Shown here: piece after piece, positions 29,821-40,204 of the stretch
Position numbering within the stretch: the stretch's first letter is position 1
Layout: every line of letters begins with the position of its first letter
NCBI RefSeq assembly: GCF_024666595.1
Contig: NZ_CP088296.1
Span: 2,594,501-2,658,500, forward strand
Reading direction: 5' to 3'
DNA from: Sphingomonas sp. J315
GTDB lineage: Bacteria > Pseudomonadota > Alphaproteobacteria > Sphingomonadales > Sphingomonadaceae
Length of the DNA: 64,000 nucleotides
Translations under genes and position numbers: made by a program
The notes under the pieces: generated by a model
Told to the model about the DNA's origin: nothing
What the model saw: only the letters and a program-made list of their open reading frames with translations
Database searches by the model: none

Positions 29821-31025
29821 GTGTCGCTCTCCACGACGGGGGCAGGGTGCGGGGTGCGGAGTCGGCGCAGGCTCGCGGCGGCCTTCTCCAGCCCGCGCGC
29901 TGCGGTGAACATCGCGCGCCGGCGCGCGCCCGCGAGCGGCACCGAGACCCGGACGATCGCGCGGCGTTCGCCCCACAGGCTGTTGATCATCGGGTGGTTC
30001 TCGACCGCGCAGCTGTCGATCCAGCCAGTATCGCCGCGCGCCAGCAGCTGAAGATTCTCGATCTGGATCAGCACCCCGGGCGAGAAGCGTGACAGCCGTT
30101 CGTCGAACGCGGTCTTGAACGAGAAGGCACCGGGCGCGGCGAGCAGATTGACCAGCATCGCGACCGGCGCTCCATCGAGATCGATGCGCAGCATGTCGAG
30201 CTTGCCCGCCCGATGCGCGCCGCCGACGACCTCGTTGAAGAAGCTTGCGGTCTCCGGGGTGCATGCAAGCGCGGAGCCGGCCTCACCCTTCCATCCGGCG
30301 CGTTCGAGCGCGAGGAAGGCGTCGATCCATGGCTGCACCGGCGCATCGGGAGCGAGGCGACGAGTTTCGACCTTGCCCTGCTCCATCAGTCGGGTGCGCA
30401 ACCGCGCCAGTTCCTTGCGCTTCTTTTTCCGCACCGTGGCCGCGTAATAGTCCTCGGGCGACAGCGTGCTCGACAGCATCGCGCGCTCGATCCGATGAAC
30501 CGTGTCGCAGGGCCGACCCAGCTGTCGCGCGGCTTCGATCAGCCCGCGATGCGCGGGGCCGCCCTCGACCATTCCGCTGATATGGAGCAGCGCACCCGCA
30601 TCGCGGTCGGCGTCGAGCGCGCCCAGAATTGCGGTCCACGCCTCGACTTCATCCCCGCGGCGGAGAAGCGGAGCGCCGAGAAAGCGGTGGTAGTGGGCCC
30701 AATTCTCGCTGTGGCGCATGGGGATGTGGCCATAGCGGCTCGCGGCGACGATGGGCATCAGCGCGATCAGCTGATCGCCGCGACGGACAAGGAACTGGCG
30801 GACACCGGCAGGCGAGAGGGTTCGGCTGGCCTCGGCAAACCAGCGCTCGGCGAACACATCGGCCTCGGCGGCGTCGGCGACGAGGGCATCCCAATCCGCA
30901 GCGAGCGTGGGGCCGGGTGTGCCGAGCGGCAGTATCTCGACCCGCGCCGTCGCGCGCCCGGCGCGGGGCGCAGTGCGCGCAGGCGCGCGAGCGCTTGCTG
31001 CGTCAATAGCGGTTACCGCGTTCAT
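29817..31025 (-). CDS. GNAT/FemAB-like acyltransferase
   Basis: 402-residue protein, the first of the three-gene operon. It has a GNAT/FemAB fold: RRGDQLIALMPIVA, RHSENWAHYHRFLGAPLLRRG, a basic KKKRKELARLRTRL helix, LERAGWKGEAGSALA and a C-terminal acceptor region SFKTAFDERLSRFSPGVLIQIE. This resembles polysaccharide-locus GNAT proteins related to the other copy at 27902-28963. ATG 31025 has AGGA seven bases upstream. Upstream DNA is the AT-rich gap. Confidence 0.82.
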   Translation of the reverse strand: MNAVTAIDAASARAPARTAPRAGRATARVEILPLGTPGPTLAADWDALVADAAEADVFAERWFAEASRTLSPAGVRQFLVRRGDQLIALMPIVAASRYGHIPMRHSENWAHYHRFLGAPLLRRGDEVEAWTAILGALDADRDAGALLHISGMVEGGPAHRGLIEAARQLGRPCDTVHRIERAMLSSTLSPEDYYAATVRKKKRKELARLRTRLMEQGKVETRRLAPDAPVQPWIDAFLALERAGWKGEAGSALACTPETASFFNEVVGGAHRAGKLDMLRIDLDGAPVAMLVNLLAAPGAFSFKTAFDERLSRFSPGVLIQIENLQLLARGDTGWIDSCAVENHPMINSLWGERRAIVRVSVPLAGARRRAMFTAARGLEKAAASLRRLRTPHPAPVVESDT

Positions 31026-31583
31026 TGCCGTTCCTGCTGACCCTGGATCACGCGCATGGCCTAACGCCGAAGCGTTAAATTTCCCCAAGCTGCGGCATGT
31101 CTTTGAGCGACCGCGATTCCCCTGTGATGCGTCGCAGGCGGGGCGCGCAATCGGGAGAAATTACTTTCGTTTCCGACCCGGAAATCTGCCCGGATCGGAC
31201 GGTCCTGCGGCTCCGTATTTTCCCAATGTCGACCGCCGCGACTCGCGGAGTTGCGATGATTCCTTCATTTGCCAGCCATCAAGATGAGAATCGCTCGCGT
31301 TGATGCGTCTCTTTGGTGCCCAAGAATTTTATAGATGTTTTTAAGGATAAATTTAGAATCGCAAAGCACAGGCTGTGTATATCTATGTATAGTCATTGCA
31401 CTATAATACATAATTCCCGAGATGGCTAAAATATTTTCATAGAGAATATTATGGCGACTGCGCGTCGAATCGTCATTTTACGAGTTGTAGATTCTCTGAT
31501 CGTAGAATCCCGATATCGCAAATTAACCATGAATCGAGGGAAAAGGTGCTTGTTGAGACCGTGAGTCGGGTACGGAGATGGTC
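31026..31583. other. 558-base intergenic stretch, AT-rich in its second half
   Basis: No convincing gene. From about 31,300 to 31,560 composition drops far below the surroundings (long runs such as ATTTTATAGATGTTTTTAAG), unusual for this genome. It contains a TATAAT-like hexamer at 31402-31407 without a good -35 box, and a short inverted repeat GATTCT/AGAATC (31490-31509). A 37-codon frame at 31451-31564 lacks a convincing ribosome site. It probably carries promoters for the divergent GNAT operon and the MraZ-like gene; the AT content could reflect a regulated or acquired segment. Confidence 0.6.
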
Positions 31584-32210
31584 ATGCGTAATGTAGCGTT
31601 CGAAAGCGTTCAAATTGCCCCGCGCGGCGGAAGGATCGCCCCCTGGCCTGCAGCGTCCGGAAACGGCCGCAGCCTGTTCGCCCCGACCGATGGTCGCTTC
31701 GCCCCGGCCCCTCCGGCCCGCCCGTCGCGGCCCCGTCCGATGGGTGGTTTCGTTCCCTATGCCGGTCACTGCATTGTTCCGGTGAAGGCCAATGGCCTGG
31801 TGCGCCTTCCCTCGTTTGTCCGCCGCAACGTGACCAGTGACGGGCCGAGCATCTTTCTTGGCCTGCACGGGTCGCAGAACTGCCTGGTCGGATCGAGCGT
31901 CCAGTGGTGGCAGCAACTGACGATGAACTGCGACGACCAGCAGACTGAAAATGCGGAGAGCGCCGCGCGCCGCGCCGTTCCGCCGCCGCCCGCCCCGTCG
32001 CGCCGCCTGTTCGGGTTCTGCGAGGAATTCTGGCGGCCCAACGAATTCGTGAAACTGCCGAGCTGGGCACGCGCGGTCGCCGGCATCGCCAATGTCGCGC
32101 TGTTCGTCGGTACCGGAGAGACCTTCGAAATCTGGTCGATCGAGGATGCGATGAAGTCCGACGATCCGCACCTGGTCGCACTGGTCCACTCCGCAACCAA
32201 GCTTCAGTAA
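31584..32210 (+). CDS. MraZ-like protein with two SpoVT-AbrB-type half-domains
   Basis: 208-residue protein. After a Pro/Arg-rich 55-residue N-terminus come two MraZ-like repeats: GHCIVPVKANGLVRLPSFVRR...LVGSSVQWWQQL and, after a Pro/Arg linker, EFVKLPSWARAVAGIANVALFVGTGETFEIWS. The second is very like MraZ's ending VxLVGxGxxFEIW. Real MraZ sits upstream of the dcw cluster; none is here, so this is a paralogue with an unusual N-terminus. ATG 31584 is six bases after GGAG (an upstream ATG at 31578 abuts it). DNA-binding ring formation is likely by family; targets are unknown. Confidence 0.7.
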   Translation: MRNVAFESVQIAPRGGRIAPWPAASGNGRSLFAPTDGRFAPAPPARPSRPRPMGGFVPYAGHCIVPVKANGLVRLPSFVRRNVTSDGPSIFLGLHGSQNCLVGSSVQWWQQLTMNCDDQQTENAESAARRAVPPPPAPSRRLFGFCEEFWRPNEFVKLPSWARAVAGIANVALFVGTGETFEIWSIEDAMKSDDPHLVALVHSATKLQ

Positions 32211-32225
32211 GCGAGGGTGGGGGCC

Positions 32226-32588
32226 ATGGCGCGCTGTCACCTGACCGGCCATCAGCCGGGCGACGAGATCTGGAACGAGGGATATTTCTTCACCCGCTGC
32301 ACCCGCTGCGGCCGCGACATGATGCGCGCCGACGGGCCGTGGCGGACGGTGCCGAGCAAATATCGCGTCGTGTGGCGCAGCGGATATCACCGCCACGCAC
32401 TGCCCAGCGATTTCGGGCGACGGCTGCCGGTGGCGGCAAGCCTGCCCAAGGAGAAGCGGGCGAAGCTGCCGCGCTACAGCGTGGGCAGCATCATGGTCAG
32501 CGCGCCGCCGCCGAGCGATGAGGCTCCGGGCGAGCGTGAGACGATGGATCAGGCGATTGCGGCATTCCGATTGCTCGGGATGCGGTGA
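32226..32588 (+). CDS. Cys/His-rich putative zinc-ribbon protein
   Basis: 120-residue protein with CHLTGH near the N-terminus and FFTRCTRCGRDMMRADGPW, forming a possible zinc ribbon, then a basic and unstructured-looking tail. It begins 15 bases after the MraZ-like gene, on the same strand, and is followed by a strong terminator, so the two form a short operon. The motif is shared with the 59-residue product at 9636-9815. Function unknown. Confidence 0.68.
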   Translation: MARCHLTGHQPGDEIWNEGYFFTRCTRCGRDMMRADGPWRTVPSKYRVVWRSGYHRHALPSDFGRRLPVAASLPKEKRAKLPRYSVGSIMVSAPPPSDEAPGERETMDQAIAAFRLLGMR

Positions 32589-32611
32589 GTAACGGGTAGC
32601 GTTGCGTAACG

Positions 32612-32645
32612 AAAAGGGCCGGGGAGTCGCCTCCCCGGCCCTTTT
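32612..32645 (+). terminator. Intrinsic terminator after the zinc-ribbon gene
   Basis: Perfect 15-base arms (AAAAGGGCCGGGGAG / CTCCCCGGCCCTTTT) with a 4-base loop, continuing into a T tract. The arms begin with A and end with T runs, so the site could stop transcription in both directions. It sits 24 bases after the stop at 32588. Confidence 0.9.
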
Positions 32646-32745
32646 TGTCCGGTGTGGTTGCCGGGCTTCTGGATCCCGCGCCGGCAAAGCCGGGGCGTCG
32701 GACGGGTTCGGCGAAGCCGACCCGCCGTCCGGATCGGAACGAGTC

Positions 32746-32769
32746 CTGAGCCAAGCGTGCTTGGCTCAG
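32746..32769 (-). terminator. Hairpin downstream of groEL
   Basis: CTGAGCCAAG / CTTGGCTCAG form a 10-base stem with a 4-base loop, 11 bases beyond the groEL stop on the minus strand. There is no following T run, so termination is likely but not certain. A second GC-rich inverted repeat lies at about 32697-32732. Confidence 0.5.
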
Positions 32770-32780
32770 GCCGTTCTCGA

Positions 32781-34764
<1,984 letters not shown>

Positions 34765-34792
34765 GGAGCTCTCCTGAACGTTGGTTGAAGTT

Positions 34793-34821
34793 GCTGGCAC
34801 TCACCTGAAGCGAGTGCCAGC
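34793..34821 (-). promoter_or_regulatory. CIRCE operator (HrcA site)
   Basis: GCTGGCACTC, nine-base spacer, GAGTGCCAGC: perfect 10-base arms, matching the CIRCE layout (GCACTC-N9-GAGTGC core). It lies 29-57 bases upstream of groES, just downstream of the predicted -10 box. HrcA repression until heat shock is expected from the family. Confidence 0.95.
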
Positions 34822-34827
34822 AGCGGC

Positions 34828-34856
34828 GATATGGGCGCAGCCATACCGGTCGTCAA
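34828..34856 (-). promoter_or_regulatory. Predicted sigma-70-type promoter of groESL
   Basis: On the minus strand TTGACG (34851-34856) and CATATC (34828-34833) are separated by exactly 17 bases, placing transcription start within or beside the CIRCE repeat. Confidence 0.6.
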
Positions 34857-35011
34857 CGGGGTCGGTGCCCCATTAACTCAATTTGTCGGTGACCGGTGCT
34901 TTGCGAGATATTCGCCATCTGTATTGCGCTGTTAACACAGTGCCATTATTCCTTGCCCCATAGCTTTACCTGTGCGTCAATCGGTGCGGGGCATTTCGGA
35001 GATTTTCAGAC

Positions 35012-36913
35012 GTGAAACTGGTACGCGGCGCATGGAAGCTGCTCGTCGGCATCAAGGACGCACTGGTCCTGTTGTTCATGCTGTTCTTCTTCGCGGCGCT
35101 GTTCATGCTGTTGTCCGCGCGGCCCAATCCGGGCGCGGTCAAGGACGGCGCGCTGCTGCTGGCGATCGACGGCACGATCGTCGAACAGCCGGCCGAGGCC
35201 GACCCGTTCGGCGGGATCGGCGGCGGCGAAGCTCCGCGCGAACATCGCATGCGCGACCTAGTCCGTGCGCTCGACGCGGCCAAGGACGATGCGCGGGTCA
35301 AGGTCGTGGTGCTCGACCTCGACCGGTTCGGCGGTGGCTATCCCGCCGCGATCGAGGAAGTGGGCGACGCGATCCGGCGGGTGCGCGATGCGAAGAAGCC
35401 GGTGCTGGCCTATGCCACCGCCTACAGCGACTCGAGCTATCTACTCGCCGCGAACGCCAGCGAGATCTGGGTCAATCCGCTGGGCGGCACGCTGTTCAGT
35501 GGGCCCGGCGGATCGCGCCTCTATTACAAGGGGCTGATCGACAAGCTGGGCGTCACCACGCACGTCTACAAGGTCGGCAAGTTCAAGTCGGCGGTCGAGC
35601 CCTATATCCTGACCCAGCAGTCGCCCGAGGCGCGCGAGGCCAATGAGGCGCTGTACGGCGCTATCTTTGGGCAGTGGCAGGAAGCGGTGAAGAAGGCGCG
35701 GCCCAAGGCGCGGATCGCGCCGCTGTTGACCGCGCCGGCCGAAGCGGTTGCGGCGGCGCAGGGCGATTTTGCCAAGATGAACCAGCAATTGGGTATGGTC
35801 GACAAGCTGGGTGACCGGCTGGCGTTCGGCAAGCGCGTTGCCGAGATTGCCGGCGTCGATGCAGGCAAGCCCGCAGGCAGCTACAAGACGATCAAGCTCG
35901 CCAACTGGCTGGAGACCAATCCCGCACCCAAGACCGGTGACGCGATCGGCGTCATCACCGTCGCCGGCGAGATTGTCGATGGCAAGGCGGGGCCGGGCAT
36001 CGCGGCGGGCGACACCATCGCCAATTTGCTGTTGAAGGGACTGGCCGAGAAAAAGCTGAAGGCGCTGGTCGTGCGCGTCGATTCGCCGGGTGGGTCTGTG
36101 CTGGCCTCCGAACGGATTCGTCAGGCGATCCTTCAGGCCAAGGCACAGGGCCTGCCGATCGTGGTGTCGATGGGCAGCCTGGCGGCGAGTGGCGGTTACT
36201 GGGTCTCGACCCCGGCCGATGTCATCTTTGCCGAACCGAACACGATTACGGGTTCGATTGGCATTTTCGGCGTCCTGCCGACGTTCGAGAATACGCTGGC
36301 CAAGATCGGGGTGACGTCAGACGGGGTGAAGACCACCCCGCTGACCGGCCAGCCCGACTTCTACGCCGGCACCAACGCCGAGGTTGACCGCGTGCTGCAA
36401 TCGGGGATCGAGGAGGGGTATCGCCGCTTCATCGGCCTCGTCGCCGGGTCGCGCAGAATGACCACCGCGCGGGTCGATGAGATCGGCCAGGGTCGCGTGT
36501 GGGACGGCGGCACCGCGCGCCAGCTTGGGCTGGTCGACCGGTTCGGAAATCTCGACGCGGCGATTGCCGAAGCGGCGAAGCGCGCCAAGCTCGATCCCGC
36601 CAAGACCCATGCGGTGTTCCTGGAAAAGAAACCCGACTGGTTCGGCCAGTTAGTCGCCGGCTTCTTGTCGGGCGGCGACAGCGACGAGGAGGACGAGGCG
36701 ACGCCCGAGAGCGGCGGCGACCTCTATGCCCGGATCGCCGGGGATCGCCGCGCGGTGCTGGCCCAGGCGCTGGGCGACGCAAAAAGGCTGGCGGGCGCGT
36801 CGTCGATGCAGGCGCGGTGCCTTGAGTGCGGAGCCTATGGCCCCGCATCGAGCGGTACGGCACGGGCGGACCTGCGGCTGATTGACCTGGTGATCGCAAA
36901 GCTGGGCCTGTGA
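35012..36913 (+). CDS. sppA: Signal peptide peptidase SppA (67 kDa type)
   Basis: 633-residue inner-membrane serine protease with a Ser-Lys dyad that degrades cleaved signal peptides. One N-terminal TM helix (residues about 17-35) precedes two tandem S49 domains. The catalytic Lys is K192 in KFKSAVEPY and the Ser is S393 in LAASGGYW. GTG 35012 is the start, with GGAG 11-14 bases upstream. After the second domain is an acidic linker and a C-terminal segment with a CLEC pair that is not part of the catalytic fold. Confidence 0.93.
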   Translation: MKLVRGAWKLLVGIKDALVLLFMLFFFAALFMLLSARPNPGAVKDGALLLAIDGTIVEQPAEADPFGGIGGGEAPREHRMRDLVRALDAAKDDARVKVVVLDLDRFGGGYPAAIEEVGDAIRRVRDAKKPVLAYATAYSDSSYLLAANASEIWVNPLGGTLFSGPGGSRLYYKGLIDKLGVTTHVYKVGKFKSAVEPYILTQQSPEAREANEALYGAIFGQWQEAVKKARPKARIAPLLTAPAEAVAAAQGDFAKMNQQLGMVDKLGDRLAFGKRVAEIAGVDAGKPAGSYKTIKLANWLETNPAPKTGDAIGVITVAGEIVDGKAGPGIAAGDTIANLLLKGLAEKKLKALVVRVDSPGGSVLASERIRQAILQAKAQGLPIVVSMGSLAASGGYWVSTPADVIFAEPNTITGSIGIFGVLPTFENTLAKIGVTSDGVKTTPLTGQPDFYAGTNAEVDRVLQSGIEEGYRRFIGLVAGSRRMTTARVDEIGQGRVWDGGTARQLGLVDRFGNLDAAIAEAAKRAKLDPAKTHAVFLEKKPDWFGQLVAGFLSGGDSDEEDEATPESGGDLYARIAGDRRAVLAQALGDAKRLAGASSMQARCLECGAYGPASSGTARADLRLIDLVIAKLGL

Positions 36914-36926
36914 GAAAGCGAGTAAC

Positions 36927-37490
36927 TTGATACAGATCCAGCTTCGCGCCGCAGAGCCGGGGGACGCCGCGGCGATCGCCGCAATCTATGCGCCCTATGT
37001 GTTGACCGGAACGGTGAGCTTCGAGTTCGACCCGCCTGATGCGCGCGCAATGCGCGGGCGGATGGAGGCGTCGGACGGGCTGTATCCGTGGATCGTCGCG
37101 ACCAACAGCGAGGGGCGCGGGGTGCTGGGCTATGCTTATGCCACCAAATTCCGTGAGCGCGCCGCCTATCGCTATGTTGTCGAGACATCGGTCTATGTCG
37201 CGGGTGCGGTGCAGGGGCAGGGCGTGGGTAGACTGCTCTATGAGGCGCTGATCGACACGCTGCGCGCGCAAGGCTTTACCCAGGCGATCGGGGTGATCTC
37301 GCTGCCCAACGACAATTCGATCAAGACGCACGAGCAGGTCGGTTTTCGCCGTGCCGGCCAGCTGCGCGAGATCGGTTTCAAGCAGGGCCGCTGGATCGAC
37401 ATTGGCATCTGGCAATGCGCGTTGAACGACAGTGCGATGCCCCCGGTCGAGCCGAAGCCGTTCAGTGAAGTCGGGGTGGTACGGGGCTAA
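36927..37490 (+). CDS. GNAT N-acetyltransferase, phosphinothricin acetyltransferase-like
   Basis: 187-residue acetyl-CoA transferase. IYAPYVLTGTVSFEFDPP near the N-terminus, then ETSVYVAGAVQGQGVGRLLYEALI (the acetyl-CoA pyrophosphate loop) and GFRRAGQLREIGFKQGRWIDIGIWQ are typical of Pat/MddA amino-acid-analog acetyltransferases. Start is TTG at 36927, 13 bases after sppA. Substrate unproven. Confidence 0.87.
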   Translation: MIQIQLRAAEPGDAAAIAAIYAPYVLTGTVSFEFDPPDARAMRGRMEASDGLYPWIVATNSEGRGVLGYAYATKFRERAAYRYVVETSVYVAGAVQGQGVGRLLYEALIDTLRAQGFTQAIGVISLPNDNSIKTHEQVGFRRAGQLREIGFKQGRWIDIGIWQCALNDSAMPPVEPKPFSEVGVVRG

Positions 37491-37543
37491 TAATTTTCGC
37501 CGCAGTAAATGACTTGGCCGCCATCTTTTCCTAAAATGCCTTC

Positions 37544-37930
37544 ATGCAGGGAGAGGATACCTACCGGCTGGAGGTCGATCGCGAGCGCAAGCTGGTCATC
37601 CTGACCGTCTTCTCGATGCTCGGCCCCGAAGATTCGTCCTGGGCCGGCGAGGAGCTTCGGGCCGGCATCCAGACTTTCGGGCCGGATATCGGCAAGCATG
37701 CGACGCTCTATGACATGAGCGCGGTGCCCGGCATGCCGACCGCGACGATCGACCGGACGCTGGCGACACTGGATCACCCGGCGGTACGCAAGATCTGGGC
37801 ACGCAAGATCGCCTTCGTCGTGACCACCGCAACCGCGCGGATGCAGGTGACACGGCTGCAAAAGCTTCGCCCCGATATCGCGATGTTCGATACGCGCGAG
37901 TCAGCGGTCGCCTGGCTGGTCGCGCCCTGA
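37544..37930 (+). CDS. STAS/SpoIIAA-like hypothetical protein
   Basis: 128-residue soluble protein with an alternating beta/alpha pattern (YRLEVDRERKLVILTVFSML, then KHATLYDMSAVPG and KIAFVVTTATARMQVTRLQKL) similar to SpoIIAA-like/STAS proteins. Phosphorylation by a partner is not evident. No good Shine-Dalgarno precedes the ATG; the gene stands alone. Confidence 0.6.
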   Translation: MQGEDTYRLEVDRERKLVILTVFSMLGPEDSSWAGEELRAGIQTFGPDIGKHATLYDMSAVPGMPTATIDRTLATLDHPAVRKIWARKIAFVVTTATARMQVTRLQKLRPDIAMFDTRESAVAWLVAP

Positions 37931-37961
37931 CCGCTCGACCCGCGTAAAGCCGGTGCGGCGA

Positions 37962-38510
37962 TCAGGCGAGGTCGGCGATATGCGCGTCGGCCTCAGCCAC
38001 CCCCGGATTGCCCTCCGGCCCGAGTGCCTCGGCATAGCGTTCGCGCGCGTCCTGCCACATCATCAGGGCCTGTTCGGGTTCGTCCAGCGCCTCGGCGAGC
38101 AGAGCGACGCTGCGCACCGCATTGGCGATCTCAAGCGGCGATACGTCGGGCGAGGCTTCGTAGAGGACGAAGCTTTCGGCGAGCGCGGCGGCGGCGTGAT
38201 CCTGATCGCCCGCTTCAAGGAAGATGTCCCCGGCATGGCGCAGCGCATGGGCGAGGGCGTGGCCGTCGCCGGCCTGGCGGAGCAGGGCGATCGCCGCCTG
38301 CTGATCGTGCTGCGCCCAGTCGAGATCGCCCGCGTCGCGCGCGATCTGGGCCTGACGGGTCAGCGCGCGTGCCTCACCGGAGAGATCGCAATCGGCGTGG
38401 AAGGCGGCGATGGCCTCAGCGAAGCAGCGGCGTGCGGCGTCGGGATTGCCCTCCCGACGTCGATCCTCGCCCTGGTCGAGGAACTGGTATCCGCGACTCG
38501 CCTCGATCAT
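37962..38510 (-). CDS. Tetratricopeptide-repeat protein
   Basis: 182-residue all-helical protein of about four TPR units (RRREGNPDAARRCFAEAIAAF; LDWAQHDQQAAIALLRQAG; DIFLEAGDQDHAAAALAES; ALDEPEQALMMWQDARERY). No signal peptide. Partner unknown. It lies 38 bases downstream of the TRIC-type channel gene on the same strand. Confidence 0.78.
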   Translation of the reverse strand: MIEASRGYQFLDQGEDRRREGNPDAARRCFAEAIAAFHADCDLSGEARALTRQAQIARDAGDLDWAQHDQQAAIALLRQAGDGHALAHALRHAGDIFLEAGDQDHAAAALAESFVLYEASPDVSPLEIANAVRSVALLAEALDEPEQALMMWQDARERYAEALGPEGNPGVAEADAHIADLA

Positions 38511-38548
38511 GGCGCGATGGTCTCAAACCATCGCGCCGTGCGCAAGTC

Positions 38549-39178
38549 TCAGCGACCGCCGCGATAGGCGGGGAGCGCCAGCTTCCACCGGATCGCCGCC
38601 GCACGCAGCGCAAAGCCCGCGCTCGCCGCAAGCAACCCGGCGGCGTAGAGCGGCAGCCCCGCGAGCGTCAGTGCGACGTGGAGCCCCGAGGCGAGCGCAG
38701 CGGCGGTGACGTACAGTTCGGGGCGCATCAGGATCGACGGCTCGCCCGCCAGCACGTCGCGGATGATCCCCCCGGCGCAGGCGGTGAGCACCCCCATCAG
38801 CATCGCGGGGACCGGCGGGATGCCGAAGCTCAATGCCTTGGCTGCGCCGAATACCGCATAAGCGGCGAGCCCAGCGGCATCGAGCCAGTCGAAACCCTGT
38901 CCCTGCCACCAGCGCTGCGGGGTGATCCAGATCAGCGCGGCGACGCCAAGGCACAGGGCGGCGACGAAGGGGTGGTGAACCCACCAGACGGGTGCCCCAA
39001 TCAACAGGTCGCGGATCGTGCCGCCGCCGACTCCGGTGACCAGCGCGAAAAAGGCGGCAGTGACGAAGGTCTGCCCCCGGCCCGTTGCGGCGAGCGCGCC
39101 GGTCGCGGCGAACACCGCGATGCCGAACAGGTCGAGCCAGGGCAGGACGGTGCCGAGCGGGAGGGGGGTGGGGGACAT
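38549..39178 (-). CDS. TRIC/YicG-family membrane protein (UPF0126)
   Basis: 209-residue protein with seven hydrophobic helices and two internally repeated motifs: TGVGGGTIRDLL and TACAGGIIRDVL. This is the UPF0126/trimeric intracellular cation channel fold. Homologues act in glycine or cation transport; the substrate here is not known. It lies 31 bases downstream of the DUF6768-like gene. Confidence 0.9.
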   Translation of the reverse strand: MSPTPLPLGTVLPWLDLFGIAVFAATGALAATGRGQTFVTAAFFALVTGVGGGTIRDLLIGAPVWWVHHPFVAALCLGVAALIWITPQRWWQGQGFDWLDAAGLAAYAVFGAAKALSFGIPPVPAMLMGVLTACAGGIIRDVLAGEPSILMRPELYVTAAALASGLHVALTLAGLPLYAAGLLAASAGFALRAAAIRWKLALPAYRGGR

Positions 39179-39209
39179 GGTTATCCTGTCTCACCCCGCG
39201 CCCCGTGGG

Positions 39210-39560
39210 TCAACGCGCCGCGCCGACCCCAAGCCGGGCGAGGGTGCGCAGCACGCGCTGGATGTGCAGCACGGGGAGCATCGCCGCCTTGAAGATCGTC
39301 GCGACGATGATCAGCGTCATCGCGGGGAAACCCCAGCGCAGCGCCTCCAGCGTCTCGGTCGCGGCGAAGAATTGCCAGGCGGCATAGACTCCGGCGAAGA
39401 ACATCAGAGTTTGGGCGACGAGCACCACCGCGCTGGTCCAGCCGAGGCTGCCGCCGAACAGCGAGCCGACCTGGGTCAGATAGCCCGGCTCCTCGCCGAT
39501 CTGGCGCAGCAATTCGCGTTCTTCGGCCGCAATCGCGGCGTCGATGTCATGGTCACGCAT
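39210..39560 (-). CDS. DUF6768-type small membrane protein
   Basis: 116 residues with an acidic N-terminus (EERELLRQIGEEPGYLTQV) and two TM helices (TSAVVLVAQTLMFFAGVYAA; FPAMTLIIVATIFKAAML). It overlaps the ECF sigma gene stop by eight bases, so is probably co-regulated and may be its anti-sigma or accessory factor; that role is inferred from position only. Confidence 0.75.
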   Translation of the reverse strand: MRDHDIDAAIAAEERELLRQIGEEPGYLTQVGSLFGGSLGWTSAVVLVAQTLMFFAGVYAAWQFFAATETLEALRWGFPAMTLIIVATIFKAAMLPVLHIQRVLRTLARLGVGAAR

Positions 39561-40113
39561 GGGGTTCTCCTTCCAATCGGGTTTTCAGCCTGGCGCGGGC
39601 GTGCATCAGGCGGGTCTTGACGGTTCCGGCGGGGATGCCGAGCGCGACCGCGGTTTCGGCGATGCTCAGCCCCTCGAAATAATGGAGCGCGACGGCGGCG
39701 CGGTGGCCGGGCGGGAGCGCGGCGACTTCGCGGCGCAGTTCGCTGCCCTCGACTGAGGCGTCGGGATCGGGCGCTGCGGCGGCAGGTGCATCCGCAAATT
39801 CGGTCGCGAGGGCGCGCTCGGCGACCCGCGCGCCGATGGCTCCGGCAGTCTTGCGGGTTACGATGCGATAGGCCCAGGCGGGGAAGGCGCGTTCGTCGCG
39901 CAGGCTGCGGATGCCGCGCAAGATGTCGATCCACGCCGCCTGCACTGCCTCCTCGGCCATCGCGCGGTCGCCGGTCAGGCGCCAGCCATGCGCGACCAGC
40001 CGACGGTGCCAGCGTGCGACCAGCCGGTCGAGCGCGCGCCGATCCCCCGCCTGTGCCGCGACGACCAGCCAGCTGTCGGTGGCGCGGTCCGCCCGATGTG
40101 CTTCCCCGTTCAT
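39553..40113 (-). CDS. ECF-type RNA polymerase sigma factor
   Basis: 186-residue sigma-70 family protein with region 2 (QAGDRRALDRLVARWHRRLVAHGWRLTGD...AVQAAWIDI) and region 4 (LPPGHRAAVALHYFEGLSIAETAVALGIPAGTVKTRLMHARARL). ATG 40113 is chosen over a longer in-frame start at 40149. It overlaps the DUF6768-type gene, the typical sigma/membrane-partner arrangement. Target genes are not visible here. Confidence 0.9.
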   Translation of the reverse strand: MNGEAHRADRATDSWLVVAAQAGDRRALDRLVARWHRRLVAHGWRLTGDRAMAEEAVQAAWIDILRGIRSLRDERAFPAWAYRIVTRKTAGAIGARVAERALATEFADAPAAAAPDPDASVEGSELRREVAALPPGHRAAVALHYFEGLSIAETAVALGIPAGTVKTRLMHARARLKTRLEGEPHA

Positions 40114-40204
40114 GCGGACTAGGTGCGCCCGAAGCGGCATTCGGTTCAATCGGCGATGCGCTTTTCGGCTTGGCGCGGCGGGACTGCTGTGGAGAATGCG
40201 GCGG

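Noticed and set aside
31097..31303. 68-codon frame in the gap before the MraZ-like gene
   Set aside because: No recognisable domain or good ribosome site; composition matches neither a gene nor a conserved peptide.
31451..31564. 37-codon frame in the AT-rich segment
   Set aside because: Possible leader peptide but no strong ribosome site and many alternative short frames exist by chance.
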